Positions 32,332 through 41,029 of a DNA stretch of 64,000 bases are shown piece after piece. Source of the stretch: CAZEDU01 sp964511185. Lineage in GTDB: Bacteria > Myxococcota > Myxococcia > Myxococcales > Myxococcaceae. The position numbers and the translations under genes are program-made. Below the pieces are notes generated by a model. That model had not been told where the DNA came from and did not search any database. It was given only the letters and a program-made list of their open reading frames with translations. Positions within the stretch are counted from its first letter, which is position 1; each line of letters starts with the position of its first letter. The DNA lies in assembly GCA_964511185.1 (NCBI GenBank), contig CAZEDU010000004.1:1-64000 (forward strand), written 5' to 3'.

Positions 32332-34617
32332 TCACGGACAGCCGGTGAGCGAAGTGATCCAACCGCCGATCACCTGCGTGCCCACCGGATCCACCACCGC
32401 GCTGCCCAAGGGCGGCATCCGGTACGCGTCGAGCGCGTGCATCCGCACCGAGAGGAGCGACTGCGCGGGGCTGCCGGGCGCGAGCAGCTTCGCGTCGGAG
32501 CGCCCCAGCGTGCCGTGCTGCGGCGCGACGTTGCACACGCCCATCTCGTCGAGCGTCCGCGCGTGGCGGAAGTCCGCCGGGCCGCGCCCCGCGCCCGCGC
32601 GGTGACAGCCCGAGCAGTTCGCGTGCAGGTACGCCCGCGCGCGGAGCTCCAGCGCGTCCGTGCCTTCGGGGTCGGCGAAGCGGGTCAGGCCCTCCGGCGC
32701 GGCGCCGAGCGGCTCGTCGAAGAGGCCAATGTGCTCGAGCGTGAGGAGCTGGTTCCGCGTGCGGCCGGTGCTTGGGTACCGGAGGGTTCGGTTGAGCTGG
32801 CCGGTCTCCAGCCCCAGCGTGCGGCCGGCGATCGCGGTGTGGCAGGCCAAGCACTGCGCGCGGCTGGGGTACGACCAGCTCTGGCCGCCCACGTGCTTGG
32901 TCTTGCCGGCGGGGAGCAGCGTCGCGTCTTGCTCCGCGTCGTCCCATTCATAGCTGTAGCCCGCCCAGCTGCCGTCGGGGTGGCGCATGAACAGCCGCGT
33001 CTCCACGCGCTTGCCCGCGACGAAGAAGGTCTTGGTCAGCACGCTGCCGTTCGGGAAATCCCAGTCGCCGTCCGCGTTCACGTGCAGACGGGCGCCGTCG
33101 GGGAGCGCGAAGTGGCGCTCCTTCCGCGCGCCGTCGGACCAGAGCGGCGCGTTGACGTCGTAGGGAATCAGCGCCGGCACCGGTCGCTTCGGATCAGCCG
33201 GGTCGAAGCAGCCGGTCTGAGAGAGCTTCTGCGGAAACGGGCTGCCCGCGTCGACGTTGCCCGACGGCACGAGCTTGTAGATTTTCCCGCCGAACAGATG
33301 GGTCCAGTAGACCTCGCCGTCGTGGAGCTGGCCGAAGGACGAGATGCTGTGGCTCGTGTCGACGAGCAGCTGCGGCTGGTACGCGCCGGTGTTCGGGTCG
33401 CTGCTCACCGCCCAGATCCGCCCGCTCGAGTAGTCGCCGTAGATGAACTTTCCGACGAGCGAGGGGATGGCCGCGCCGCGGTAGACGTAGCCGCCGGTGA
33501 TGGAGAGCCCTTGCGCGTGGTCGTACTCGACGATCGGCTCGATGAGCCCCGCCGCGCTGCAGTTCGCGCCCGGCGGGTAGCAGTGCGCGCCTTCGCGCGT
33601 GTCCCACCCGTAGTTGCCACCGAGCACCACGCGGTCGACCTCTTCCCAAACGTCCTGGCCGACATCGCCCACCCACAGCTCGCCGGTCTCCGAGTCGAAG
33701 CTCCAGCGCCACGGGTTGCGAAAGCCCTTGGCGTGGATTTCCGCGCACGGGGTGCCCGACGCGGCGCCGCCGTTGTGCGCCGAGCTGTTCTTGTTGCACG
33801 GCTGTCCGCTCGCCGCGAACGGGTTGGTGGGCGGGATGGCGTACTTCTGCGCGGCGGGCACGTTCACGTCGATGCGAATGAACTTGCCGAGCAGCGTGTG
33901 GTCTTTCTGCGCGGCGCCGAGCGGATCCCCGCCGCCGCCGCCGTCGCCGAAGCCGATGTACAGGTAGCCGTCGGGCCCGAACGCGATGCCGCCGCCGTTG
34001 TGGTTGGCCTGCGGCTGGTCGAGCTTCAGGATGATCTCTTCGCTCGCCGGATCCAGCGTGAGCCCGTTGTCGGCGCTCTTGAAGCGGGAGACGACCGAGC
34101 GCAGCGAGCTTCCGCCGTTCGCGCCGGTCTCCGTATAGGAGACGAACACCTCGCGGTTGCTCTGCCAATTGGGGTGAAACGCGACGCCGAGCAGCCCCCC
34201 TTCGCTCGTGGCGTTCACCGGCAGGCTGAGGAAGTCCTGCACCTCGCTCATTTGGACGCTCGGTGAATGGGGGAACACGCGGATCTTTCCCGGCACCCCT
34301 TGGCCCGAGTTGCCGCGCTCGACCACGAACACCCGCGCGTCGCCCGGCGCCTGCAGCACCAGCACCGGCAGCTCAAAGCTCAGGTTCGCGAACGCGTCCT
34401 GCGTCGTCACGCCCGCGCTCGTCACCGGCCGCGCCGGCGCGAGGCAGGTGGGGTTGGAAGGGCGCGCGTCGAGCCCGTAGGGATTCCCCGGCGCCGGGTC
34501 GACTTCGCCCGCGTCGGTGGGCGGAGGGACCTCCTCTTCCGGCCCGCCGACCAACGCAGGCAGGCAGCTCAAGATGGCGAGCAGGCAGAGCGCCGGCCAG
34601 ACGATCCGTCGTTTCAT
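32332..34617 (-). CDS. PQQ-dependent sugar dehydrogenase fused to a cytochrome domain
   Basis: The N terminus is a lipoprotein signal (MKRRIVWPALCLLAILSC). A six-bladed propeller of the aldose sugar dehydrogenase type follows (about residues 75-450): ANHNGGGIAFGPDGYLYIGFGDGG, HAKGFRNPWRWSFD, GDVGQDVWEEVDRV and GGNYGWDTREG, which bind PQQ and calcium. From about residue 465 the sequence changes to a cytochrome-like domain with heme-binding CLACH and CSGCH, resembling the diheme SO2930 group. It could pass electrons from sugar oxidation directly to the respiratory chain. The 761-residue product starts at ATG 34617; an open frame upstream is not used. Confidence 0.88.
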   Translation of the reverse strand: MKRRIVWPALCLLAILSCLPALVGGPEEEVPPPTDAGEVDPAPGNPYGLDARPSNPTCLAPARPVTSAGVTTQDAFANLSFELPVLVLQAPGDARVFVVERGNSGQGVPGKIRVFPHSPSVQMSEVQDFLSLPVNATSEGGLLGVAFHPNWQSNREVFVSYTETGANGGSSLRSVVSRFKSADNGLTLDPASEEIILKLDQPQANHNGGGIAFGPDGYLYIGFGDGGGGGDPLGAAQKDHTLLGKFIRIDVNVPAAQKYAIPPTNPFAASGQPCNKNSSAHNGGAASGTPCAEIHAKGFRNPWRWSFDSETGELWVGDVGQDVWEEVDRVVLGGNYGWDTREGAHCYPPGANCSAAGLIEPIVEYDHAQGLSITGGYVYRGAAIPSLVGKFIYGDYSSGRIWAVSSDPNTGAYQPQLLVDTSHSISSFGQLHDGEVYWTHLFGGKIYKLVPSGNVDAGSPFPQKLSQTGCFDPADPKRPVPALIPYDVNAPLWSDGARKERHFALPDGARLHVNADGDWDFPNGSVLTKTFFVAGKRVETRLFMRHPDGSWAGYSYEWDDAEQDATLLPAGKTKHVGGQSWSYPSRAQCLACHTAIAGRTLGLETGQLNRTLRYPSTGRTRNQLLTLEHIGLFDEPLGAAPEGLTRFADPEGTDALELRARAYLHANCSGCHRAGAGRGPADFRHARTLDEMGVCNVAPQHGTLGRSDAKLLAPGSPAQSLLSVRMHALDAYRMPPLGSAVVDPVGTQVIGGWITSLTGCP

Positions 34618-34803
34618 CGGCGTGCGCGACCATGGGCCAACCGCCAAGCCCCGCGCAACTTGTGGGCCACAGGGTCTCTATCTCCTTGGTTTTGCAGAAG
34701 AACCCTGGAGGCCCCAAGAAATCCCGAAGAAAACGCGTGGCTCGTCCGTTCACGGCTGCAACCCATGAGTGCCAGCGCTGGTTCAGGGAGGAGCGACTCT
34801 GAT

Positions 34804-35319
34804 ATGGGCCCCACTCGCATGCCGGTCCGAAGTCTCCGAGGTCATCGAGGCGCTGTGAAGTCGCTCGTCCAGCGCCTCTGGAAGTCGTGGGCTACGCGCA
34901 GCCTCGCCATCGGCGCCGGCGCGACGGTCATCGACATTGGCGTGGGGCTCTTGTGCGTCACCGGCTTGGGGCTCGCCACGCGGATCGGCGCGATGCTCGG
35001 CGTGGCGGTGGGCGCGACCTTCTGCTTCTTCATGAACCGCTACTTCGCGTTCCGCGAGCACAACCCGCAGCTCGCCTCACCCGCGGCGAAGTTCATTGTC
35101 GCCACCGCGGCGTCGATGGTGATTCACGGCCAGTTCGTCGTCATGCTGCGCGACCACTTCGGCGTTCCGTTCGTCGTCTCGAAGATGATCGCCGACGTCG
35201 GCGTGTTCTCGCTGGGCCAGCTGCTCGTGCTTCGCTACCTGGTGTTCCCGAAAGCGAAGCCCAGCCATACGCAGCCGCGCCTGGCGCTCGAGCCCGCGCC
35301 TTCCGTCGAAGGTCGCTAA
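34804..35319 (+). CDS. GtrA-like membrane protein
   Basis: This 171-residue membrane protein has four hydrophobic segments, as in the GtrA family. The conserved arrangement is FAIGAGATVIDIGVG-like at the first helix (here LAIGAGATVIDIGVGLL), CFFMNRYFAFRE at the loop after the second helix, then two more helices ending LLVLRYLVFPKAK. GtrA proteins help flip or transfer lipid-linked glucose in polysaccharide or cell-wall pathways; here there are no sugar genes nearby, so the role is inferred by family only. GGGAGGAG lies 10-11 bases upstream of the ATG. It overlaps the following convergent small gene by four bases. Confidence 0.85.
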   Translation: MGPTRMPVRSLRGHRGAVKSLVQRLWKSWATRSLAIGAGATVIDIGVGLLCVTGLGLATRIGAMLGVAVGATFCFFMNRYFAFREHNPQLASPAAKFIVATAASMVIHGQFVVMLRDHFGVPFVVSKMIADVGVFSLGQLLVLRYLVFPKAKPSHTQPRLALEPAPSVEGR

Positions 35320-35480
35320 ACCGGTTGCGCCGGCTGCCCCTGTGAGGTCAGCACCAAGGCCATCTGCCGCGCCTGCCGCTCGGTGGCGCAGCGGTAGATC
35401 TGCTCCTTGCCGTCCTGCTGCGTCAGCTTGAGGACCCACACTTCCCCCTCTTTGCTGATCTGCGGTTTAGATGCAGCCAT
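35316..35480 (-). CDS. Small conserved-looking protein (54 aa)
   Basis: The product is 54 residues: MAASKPQISKEGEVWVLKL, then TQQDGKEQIYRCATERQARQ and a short tail. It looks like a small beta-beta-alpha domain with a single cysteine. GGAGG lies eight bases before the ATG at 35480, so I consider it a real gene and not a chance frame. There is no signal peptide. It overlaps GtrA by four bases at the 3' end (convergent). No partner gene on the same strand suggests a function. Similar small proteins with alternating hydrophobic residues can be regulators or toxin antidotes, but nothing supports that specifically. Confidence 0.6.
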   Translation of the reverse strand: MAASKPQISKEGEVWVLKLTQQDGKEQIYRCATERQARQMALVLTSQGQPAQPV

Positions 35481-35650
35481 GATGCGACCTCCACGCGTCG
35501 AAGCGCCGCAAGAGGCGTGCCCAGGAACGCGCGCTCTCTTCTCGCTGAGTTGACGCCTTCTCACGGACGGCGTTGCGCAAGACAGGGTGTCGAAACTTTG
35601 CGGCGTGGAAAGATTTGCGAGTGGGCTCGGGTAGGCGGCTGTCGTGACGG

Positions 35651-36913
35651 CTAGCTCAGCACGTCTTCGGAGGTCAGGGCGATTGCGGCGCGGACCCCCG
35701 CCGGGAAGCGGGGGATGCTGACGGTGAAGGTCGACCCTTCGCCCGTCCGGCTCTCCACCGAGACCTCTCCGCGGTGCGCACGCACGATGGCGCGCGCGAT
35801 GAACAGGCCCAGGCCGATGCCCGCGTAGTGGCGCACCGAGCTCGCGCGCTGGAACCGCTCGAAGAGCCGCGGGAGCGCTTCCGGCGCGATGCCGATGCCG
35901 TGGTCCTTCACCACGAGGACCACCGCGTCCCCCTCGCTGCTCAGCGAGACGTCGATGGGGGCGCCCGCGCCGTACTTCGCCGCGTTGCTCAAGAGGTTGG
36001 TGATGACCTGCTCGATGCGGAGCCGATCCCACTCGCCCCAAATCGGTCCGGACGCGCGAAGCTCGACCTGACAGCGCGCGTGCGCGAAGTGCATCGACAT
36101 GCGCTCGAGGATCTCCTTCACCAGCGCGTGGAGATCCATCGGCTCGTAGACCAGCTCCATCCGCCCTGCGCGCAGCTGGCTCATGTCGAGAAGCCGGTCC
36201 ACCAGGTTGTTGAGCCGGGTGACCTGGCGATCCATCTGCTCGAGCTTGAAGGGCAGCCGCTCGGGGAGGCCCTCGGTGTCCTTGCCGAGCACCTGCAGCT
36301 GCAGCTTGAGCGAGGTCAGCGGCGTCTTCAGCTCGTGGCTCACCTGGCTGAGGAAGAGGTCGCGGCTGTCCACCGCGTCGCGCATCCGCGTGCAGAAGGT
36401 CAACAGCAGCTGCAGCGTCAGGTACAGCGCGGCGGCCAGGGAGCTCACCGAGAGGAAGTGCTGCATCGCCACGGGCACGCGGGTGTCGCCGGGAGGGAGC
36501 CACAGCGTGAGCGCGGCGATGGCGATCTCGGACGCGAAGGCGATCGCCATGAAGATGCGGAGCGAGCGGCCCTTGAGGTCGGACAGCACCGCCGCCACGG
36601 CCAGCGGCGGCAGGAGCACCAAGGTGAGCTGGACGAAGCGCGTCGCGGGCGCGGTCAAGATGGCGCCGGCCAGCAGGCCATAGCCGACCCACGAGGCGGC
36701 CTGCTCTGCGTTCACGGGGAAGCGCCTGAGCGCGAACACGCAGACCACGGCGAGGCTCAGCAGCACCGTGCCGCCCCAAAACAGGTCCCGGCTGCGCATC
36801 ACCACCGCAGCGATGAGCTCGATCAGCGCGAAGAAGAGGAGCAGCGCGAGCAGGTGCCGTACGAAGTTTGTCACGGAGGCGCGATCACCGTTTCTGGCCC
36901 TCTCACCGGTCAT
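35651..36913 (-). CDS. Orphan sensor histidine kinase
   Basis: This 420-residue membrane kinase has six N-terminal hydrophobic segments (about residues 17-172) with no large periplasmic domain. The HisKA domain has SQVSHELKTPLTSL with the phosphorylated His193, followed by a HATPase_c domain: NLLSNAAKYG (N box), VKDHGIGIAPEALPRLFERF (G1/F box) and GIGLGLFIARAIVRAHRGEV (G2). There is no receiver domain or adjacent response regulator, so it is an orphan. A strong promoter (TTGACA, 16 bases, AGTAAT) lies immediately upstream. The output is unknown; a membrane-state or small-molecule signal sensed by the helices is plausible. Confidence 0.93.
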   Translation of the reverse strand: MTGERARNGDRASVTNFVRHLLALLLFFALIELIAAVVMRSRDLFWGGTVLLSLAVVCVFALRRFPVNAEQAASWVGYGLLAGAILTAPATRFVQLTLVLLPPLAVAAVLSDLKGRSLRIFMAIAFASEIAIAALTLWLPPGDTRVPVAMQHFLSVSSLAAALYLTLQLLLTFCTRMRDAVDSRDLFLSQVSHELKTPLTSLKLQLQVLGKDTEGLPERLPFKLEQMDRQVTRLNNLVDRLLDMSQLRAGRMELVYEPMDLHALVKEILERMSMHFAHARCQVELRASGPIWGEWDRLRIEQVITNLLSNAAKYGAGAPIDVSLSSEGDAVVLVVKDHGIGIAPEALPRLFERFQRASSVRHYAGIGLGLFIARAIVRAHRGEVSVESRTGEGSTFTVSIPRFPAGVRAAIALTSEDVLS

Positions 36914-36927
36914 GAAGTCCGCGGCGG

Positions 36928-36955
36928 ATTACTGACCCGTTCGGAAGGGTGTCAA
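36928..36955 (-). promoter_or_regulatory. Promoter of the histidine kinase, leaderless-type
   Basis: On the minus strand TTGACA (36955-36950) matches the -35 consensus perfectly, then 16 bases, then AGTAAT (36933-36928), which matches four of six positions of TATAAT. Transcription should begin about 7 bases further, near 36920, leaving an untranslated leader of only about 8 bases before the ATG at 36913. No ribosome-binding site is present (GCGGACTTC precedes the ATG). The helicase gene ends at 36988, so the promoter lies in a 74-base gap. Confidence 0.65.
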
Positions 36956-36987
36956 CTTGGCCAGTTCATTAACAGACGTTGAGGACG

Positions 36988-38880
36988 TCAGCTCCACTCC
37001 CAGGCCGAGCGGTAGCCGCCCGATGACTGCGTCGACTCGATGAAACGCGCGTAGAACGGGTGCGCCGAGAGCGTCGCGGAGTCGCCCACCACGAACAGGT
37101 GCCGGCGCGCGCGGGTCATCGCCACGTTCATGCGCCGCAGGTCGGAGAGGAAGCCCACCGCGCCTTCGCGGTTCGAGCGCGTGAGCGAGACGAGCACCGC
37201 GTCCTTCTCCCGCCCCTGGAAACCGTCGACGGTGTCGACCTCGACCGCTTCGTCGGTGAGGCGCTCGCGAATGCGCGAGGCCTGCGCGCGGTACGGCGCG
37301 ATGACCGCCAGCTCGCGCGGGTCGAGCCCGGCGCGGAGCAGCTCGTGGGCGCGCTGCACCACCAGCTCGGCCTCACCTTCGTTCTCCAGGCTCGCTTCGT
37401 CCGGGCTCGTCTCGTCGAAGCCCTTGCCGGCGGTGTCGAGGAAGAGCACCGGCGGTGCGTCGATGGCTCGGTCCTCGAGCACCTCGCTCAGGGTGCGCCG
37501 CGCCACCGATTCATGCGCGCGCAGCTCGCCGCCGTACATCTCGCGCGAGGGGAACGACATGATGTCGACGTTCATTCGGTACTGCTCGCGCAGCAGCTGC
37601 TTCACGTCCTCACCGTGCTCTTCGAGCAGCCGCTCGAACAGGCTCTTGGCGAGCCCTCGCTCGGCGGCGGACTTGGACAGCACGGTGGGCGGGAGCTGCT
37701 GCGGATCTCCGGCGAGCACCACCTTGGGTGCCTTGAGGAAAGCAATCGCGGCCAGCGGCTCGATGGCCTGGGTCGCTTCGTCGAGCAGCACGCGGTCGAA
37801 CTTCTCGCCCACGAGCGGATGGCCCGCCGCGCCCGCCAACGTCGCGCACAACACCTGCGCGTTCTGCAGGAGCGCCGACAGCGCCTTTCGCTCCAGCGCG
37901 CGGGCTTCGTCCATCCGCTGGTACGCCTCGGCTTGCGACTGGCGCGCGTTGGCGAAGCGCTCGCGGCTTCGGCCCTGGCTGCGCTGCTTGCGCGCGTAGC
38001 CGAGCAGCCCGAAGGCCTCGTCGAAGAGCCGCCGGGCGATGACGCGGTCGGGGTGCTCTTCGAGCCGGATGTCCAGCGTGTGCGCTTGCAGGTGCGGCAG
38101 CACGCGCGCGGGGTGACCCACGCGGAGCGCCTCGAGGCCATTGTCGACGCACAGCTCGAGTAGGTGATCCACCGCGGCGTTGCTCGCCGCCACGCACAAC
38201 AGCCGCTCGCCGCGGCGCACCGACTGCACCGCCAGCTCGGCCAGCACGGTGCTCTTGCCAGTCCCTGGCGGGCCGTGGACGAGGAAGAAATCCTCGGCCG
38301 CCAACGCGCGCTCCACCGCGAGCCGCTGCTCGGGGTTCAGCGGTTGGGTGGGCTCGAGCGGCCGAACGCGGTCGAAGCGCGGGGCCTCGCGCCCTAGGTA
38401 GACCTCGCGGCGGCGCCGCTCCGCACCTTTGTCGAGCGACTTCAGCGCGGCGAGCGCCTGCTTCGCGCGGTCGAACGTCACGTCGTTCTGGGTGAGCGCG
38501 GCTTTGAGTCGCCCGTCGAAGACGAAGGGCGGAGGAGGGCGCTCGAAGGCGAGCTCCGCCTGGAACCGGGTCGCCCGGACCACCGTCGCCTTCGCTGCTT
38601 CGCTCACCTCGGCGCGCCGCGGCGCGAGTTCGACCAGGTCGCCGGGCTGCAACCGTGCCGTCAGCCGTTGCTTCTGCGCGTGCTCCAGGGTGACCAGCAC
38701 GCGACCCCCGAAGCCCACAGACTCTTCGACGGCCTCCATGTCCAAAAGCACCAGCCCGCGCGCCTGCTGCTCGTCGAGGGGGAGCTGTTCTTGGAGCTCC
38801 TTCAGGCGGGCGTGGGCTTCATTTCGTTCGAGCGAGAGAAGGCCCGTCAGCTCGTCGAAGAATCGTTCGTCTTTCGGCAC
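36988..38880 (-). CDS. SF1 DNA/RNA helicase, Upf1/IGHMBP2-like
   Basis: The product is a 630-residue superfamily 1B helicase. The N-terminal third is a beta-barrel-like domain (GDLVELAPRRAEVS), followed by Walker A GPPGTGKS at 203-210, the Ia motif CVAASNAAVDHL, Walker B LLDEATQ near 367, LAGDPQQLPPTV (motif III), REQYRMNVDIMSFPS (motif IV), then VDTVDGFQGREKDAVLVSLTRSN and the VAMTRARRHLFVVG of motif VI. This set matches the bacterial Upf1-like/IGHMBP2 helicases (RecD2-unrelated). It probably remodels nucleic acids; polarity is 5'-3' for the family. ATG 38880 is used. It is upstream of the kinase gene on the same strand. Confidence 0.92.
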   Translation of the reverse strand: MPKDERFFDELTGLLSLERNEAHARLKELQEQLPLDEQQARGLVLLDMEAVEESVGFGGRVLVTLEHAQKQRLTARLQPGDLVELAPRRAEVSEAAKATVVRATRFQAELAFERPPPPFVFDGRLKAALTQNDVTFDRAKQALAALKSLDKGAERRRREVYLGREAPRFDRVRPLEPTQPLNPEQRLAVERALAAEDFFLVHGPPGTGKSTVLAELAVQSVRRGERLLCVAASNAAVDHLLELCVDNGLEALRVGHPARVLPHLQAHTLDIRLEEHPDRVIARRLFDEAFGLLGYARKQRSQGRSRERFANARQSQAEAYQRMDEARALERKALSALLQNAQVLCATLAGAAGHPLVGEKFDRVLLDEATQAIEPLAAIAFLKAPKVVLAGDPQQLPPTVLSKSAAERGLAKSLFERLLEEHGEDVKQLLREQYRMNVDIMSFPSREMYGGELRAHESVARRTLSEVLEDRAIDAPPVLFLDTAGKGFDETSPDEASLENEGEAELVVQRAHELLRAGLDPRELAVIAPYRAQASRIRERLTDEAVEVDTVDGFQGREKDAVLVSLTRSNREGAVGFLSDLRRMNVAMTRARRHLFVVGDSATLSAHPFYARFIESTQSSGGYRSAWEWS

Positions 38881-38893
38881 GACCTCTTTCAGA

Positions 38894-38910
38894 GTGTCAC
38901 ACGATTCGTA
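38894..38910 (+). repeat. REP-like repeat, copy A
   Basis: GTGTCACACGATTCGTA is the first of five related copies of a palindromic element in this region (38.9-40.9 kb). The core GTGTCACAC is nearly symmetric and the motif ends in TCGTAG, the GTAG tetranucleotide known from REP elements. It lies just upstream of the helicase start and in plus orientation. Confidence 0.7.
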
Positions 38911-38916
38911 GTCGCT

Positions 38917-38953
38917 TCATCAGGTGTCTCATCAGGTGTCAGACGACTCGTAG
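38917..38953 (+). repeat. 12-bp tandem plus REP-like copy B
   Basis: The 12-mer TCATCAGGTGTC occurs twice in tandem (38917-38928 and 38929-38940). The second unit runs into GGTGTCAGACGACTCGTAG (38935-38953), a diverged copy of the same REP-like element. It lies 16 bases beyond the stop of the GNAT-like gene. The tandem suggests slippage or stepwise insertion at this site. Confidence 0.65.
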
Positions 38954-38968
38954 CGGCGGCTCGCGGCC

Positions 38969-39808
38969 TTAGGGCCTGTGCGAGCGCCAGGGCAGGGGCT
39001 CCGGGCTGACGCGTTCAATGGTGCGGCGATTGACACCCGGGTGAAATGGCTCGGGTGCGTAGCGTCGGACCGGCGCCAGCTCGAGCGGCGGCAAGTCCTT
39101 GGCGCCCTTGGATTGGAGATAGCGGATGAACTGGCGCAGGTGCGGCGAGCCGGAGCGGAGGCTGAAGCTCACGTCGACGTCCGCGCCGTGCTCTCTCCAC
39201 CACGCCATTCCGCCGTCGAGCGCGTAGAGGGCTTGCAGCGTCTTGGCCTTCGCGAGGTGCGGTGGGAGCAGGCGGTGGACGTGCGGCGGCAACTGCCCGT
39301 CGAAGCCGAGCCGAGGCCAGACGACGTAGCCGACCAGGCGCGGAAACCGGGCGGCCTTCGTCTCGATTCGATCGACGCCATACCGGCGGTAGGCGTCAAC
39401 CGCGCGCCGCAGGAGCTTGGTGCCAGTGCCCTGGGGTGCGACGCCGGACATGGACAGAAAGTCGTGGCTCACGACCAGCTTGCCCTGCTCATCGCGATGA
39501 AAGATGCGCCGCATCGTGCGCACCATCGGATGCTCGACAGTGACTCGAAGCGAGCCCCGCTTGAGCTCCGAGAGCTCGAGGCGAATATGTGAGCGCGGCG
39601 GCGCAGAGCTCACATCGGCGATCTCCTCGGCAGCGAGGGGTCTACCGAAGAGCTTCGTCGTGCGTGCGTCGAGCTCGCGCGGCTTGCCGGCGAAGTGCAC
39701 CGTGGTGCCGTTGCGCAGCGTCCCGATGGGGCTATGCGGAAGTCGCGGGCGCAGCGGCGCCCGGAAGGTGGGCACCTTCGGAAGGCGAGGGGGAACGAGC
39801 ACGGCCAT
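38969..39808 (-). CDS. GNAT-like acetyltransferase-type protein inside the REP region
   Basis: This protein has 279 residues from ATG 39808. The middle has the GNAT-like acetyl-CoA loop GVAPQGTGTKLLRRAVDAYRRYG followed by IETKAARFPRLVGYVVWPRLGF. The N-terminal part has FAGKPRELDARTTKLFG and the C terminus is rich in basic residues and proline. It could be an acetyltransferase with an unusual N-terminal domain, or a myxobacterial protein of unknown function that shares the motif. It is flanked on both sides by copies of the REP-like repeat in the same orientation (A/B and C/D), as expected of cargo. An in-frame ATG at 39853 would overlap copy C. Confidence 0.6.
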   Translation of the reverse strand: MAVLVPPRLPKVPTFRAPLRPRLPHSPIGTLRNGTTVHFAGKPRELDARTTKLFGRPLAAEEIADVSSAPPRSHIRLELSELKRGSLRVTVEHPMVRTMRRIFHRDEQGKLVVSHDFLSMSGVAPQGTGTKLLRRAVDAYRRYGVDRIETKAARFPRLVGYVVWPRLGFDGQLPPHVHRLLPPHLAKAKTLQALYALDGGMAWWREHGADVDVSFSLRSGSPHLRQFIRYLQSKGAKDLPPLELAPVRRYAPEPFHPGVNRRTIERVSPEPLPWRSHRP

Positions 39809-39843
39809 CGGGGCCACCCTATCGCCTTCGAGTGTCCCAACTC

Positions 39844-39862
39844 CAGGTGTCACACGATTCGT
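39844..39862 (+). repeat. REP-like repeat, copy C
   Basis: CAGGTGTCACACGATTCGT is a copy of the REP-like element in the same orientation as copies A and B. It lies between the GNAT-like gene and the transposase, 36 bases upstream of the former's start. Confidence 0.7.
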
Positions 39863-39881
39863 CAGCCGGCTGCCGGCTTCT

Positions 39882-39902
39882 CAGGTGTCACACCACTCGT
39901 AG
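39882..39902 (+). repeat. REP-like repeat, copy D
   Basis: The copy starts CAGGTGTCACACCACTCG and continues into GTAG. It shares TCGTAGTCG with copy A. Its core GGTGTCACACC (39884-39894) is a perfect 5-1-5 palindrome and contains the transposase stop codon (39888-39890 on the minus strand). It marks the 3' end of the transposase unit. Confidence 0.7.
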
Positions 39903-40808
39903 TCGATGAAGACTTGGTGGCACGCCCGGCTTGAATGAGTGAATCGGAAACAGCACATCGGTAGCTCCTGATCGCCACAAGACCGAGGCCTTTCGGAAGA
40001 CGCAAATGAACTCGCGGTAGACGGCGAGAAAGTCTTGTCGCAACTGGAGGCTTGTCGAATGACACCATGGTCGTGGTGTCCGTTTTGTTTCTACGGGCCT
40101 CGCATGTGGTGATTGCTGGCACACTCGCTTCGGGCCGAGCACTGGCGCATTGGGTGGGCACGCTGCCTCAATGGCAGCCACGAGTGTGTCGACTCGGCAC
40201 CGCCGCTCCTCGTCAGTCAACTCCGCCCAACAAGGCAGCGGTGTCAGCGTTAGCGTGACGACCTCGGTCCATCGAGCATCCAGCCTCCCAGATTCGCTGG
40301 TAGCGCTCCCTCGCGCACTCCAGCGTTTGGTCCAGTTGAACCAGCGAAACACGCGCCGAGCATTTCCAAGCAATTGGGGTAGAGCCGACAGTCCCGGCCA
40401 TTCCGAGCAACGGCGAACCAGCCGTTCCTTGACTCCATGCGCGAGGATGTACTGAAGCCGTCCAACAAGGGCGCCATCGTCCAAAACCGGTTCGGCTGAG
40501 TACCTCCGACCCCAGAACTTGCCCCGCCAACCAACGATTCGCCCAACTTTGGTTGCGATGTTCCCCAGGAGGTACTTCATGAAGAAGGGCAAGTTCCCAG
40601 TTGGAGCACGCAGCAAGAGATGAATGTGGTTCGAAGTCACGACGAAGGCGAACAGCTCGATTTGGTAAAGCTCCACCGCTCGAGCCAGCACACCACCGAC
40701 AAGTTCATTCACCTCACTTGATGGCCGCAGCAGCAATCGCGACTGTTGCGTCCTCGCGGTGACGAAGTAGACGCTTTCTGTCGTGTACATCCGAATCGGC
40801 CAACCCAT
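39888..40808 (-). CDS. REP-associated tyrosine transposase (RAYT, Y1 HUH family)
   Basis: RAYTs are IS200/IS605-like single-strand transposases thought to mobilise REP elements. The 306-residue product starts at ATG 40808 with GGGAGG eight bases upstream. The HUH motif is at 61-63 (FVVTSNHIHLLLRAP) and the expected catalytic tyrosine is Y120 (RLQYILAHGVKERLV), a helix typical of RAYTs. A long C-terminal extension (about residues 165-306) is basic and tryptophan/arginine-rich. Base composition looks less GC-rich than the neighbours. The gene lies between copy D and inverted copy E of the REP-like repeat, the expected REPtron arrangement. Confidence 0.88.
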   Translation of the reverse strand: MGWPIRMYTTESVYFVTARTQQSRLLLRPSSEVNELVGGVLARAVELYQIELFAFVVTSNHIHLLLRAPTGNLPFFMKYLLGNIATKVGRIVGWRGKFWGRRYSAEPVLDDGALVGRLQYILAHGVKERLVRRCSEWPGLSALPQLLGNARRVFRWFNWTKRWSARGSATSESGRLDARWTEVVTLTLTPLPCWAELTDEERRCRVDTLVAAIEAACPPNAPVLGPKRVCQQSPHARPVETKRTPRPWCHSTSLQLRQDFLAVYREFICVFRKASVLWRSGATDVLFPIHSFKPGVPPSLHRLRVV

Positions 40809-40873
40809 GCCATCGCCCTCCCGCCCGTACCCAGTGAGGAAATTCGCTACGCTCAGCAAATGAAGTGCCAGTT

Positions 40874-40889
40874 CGAGTCGTGTGACACC
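40874..40889 (-). repeat. REP-like repeat, copy E (inverted)
   Basis: CGAGTCGTGTGACACC is the reverse complement of GGTGTCACACGACTCG. It lies upstream of the transposase start and is inverted relative to copy D, so the transposase gene is bounded by inverted repeats. It lies 66 bases before the ATG. Confidence 0.7.
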
Positions 40890-40949
40890 CATCTCCGACA
40901 CCCATCTCCACCCATCTCTCTCTCGACACCCAGCTCTCTCTCTCTCAGA
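40885..40949. repeat. Simple CT-rich tandem repeat
   Basis: The stretch begins with two GACACCCATCTCC-like units and then runs into CTCTCTCTC-type sequence ending CTCTCTCTCTCTCAG. It is low complexity and follows copy E. It lies between the transposase and the DUF255 gene and may be a slippage product. The remainder of the 221-base gap contains no gene. Confidence 0.6.
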
Positions 40950-41029
40950 CGCCCGCTTGAGCAGACAGACTGAACCGTCCTGACGACGATCGTTCATCTC
41001 TCTCTGTTCCGCCTCGAAGGGGCCAGCCG

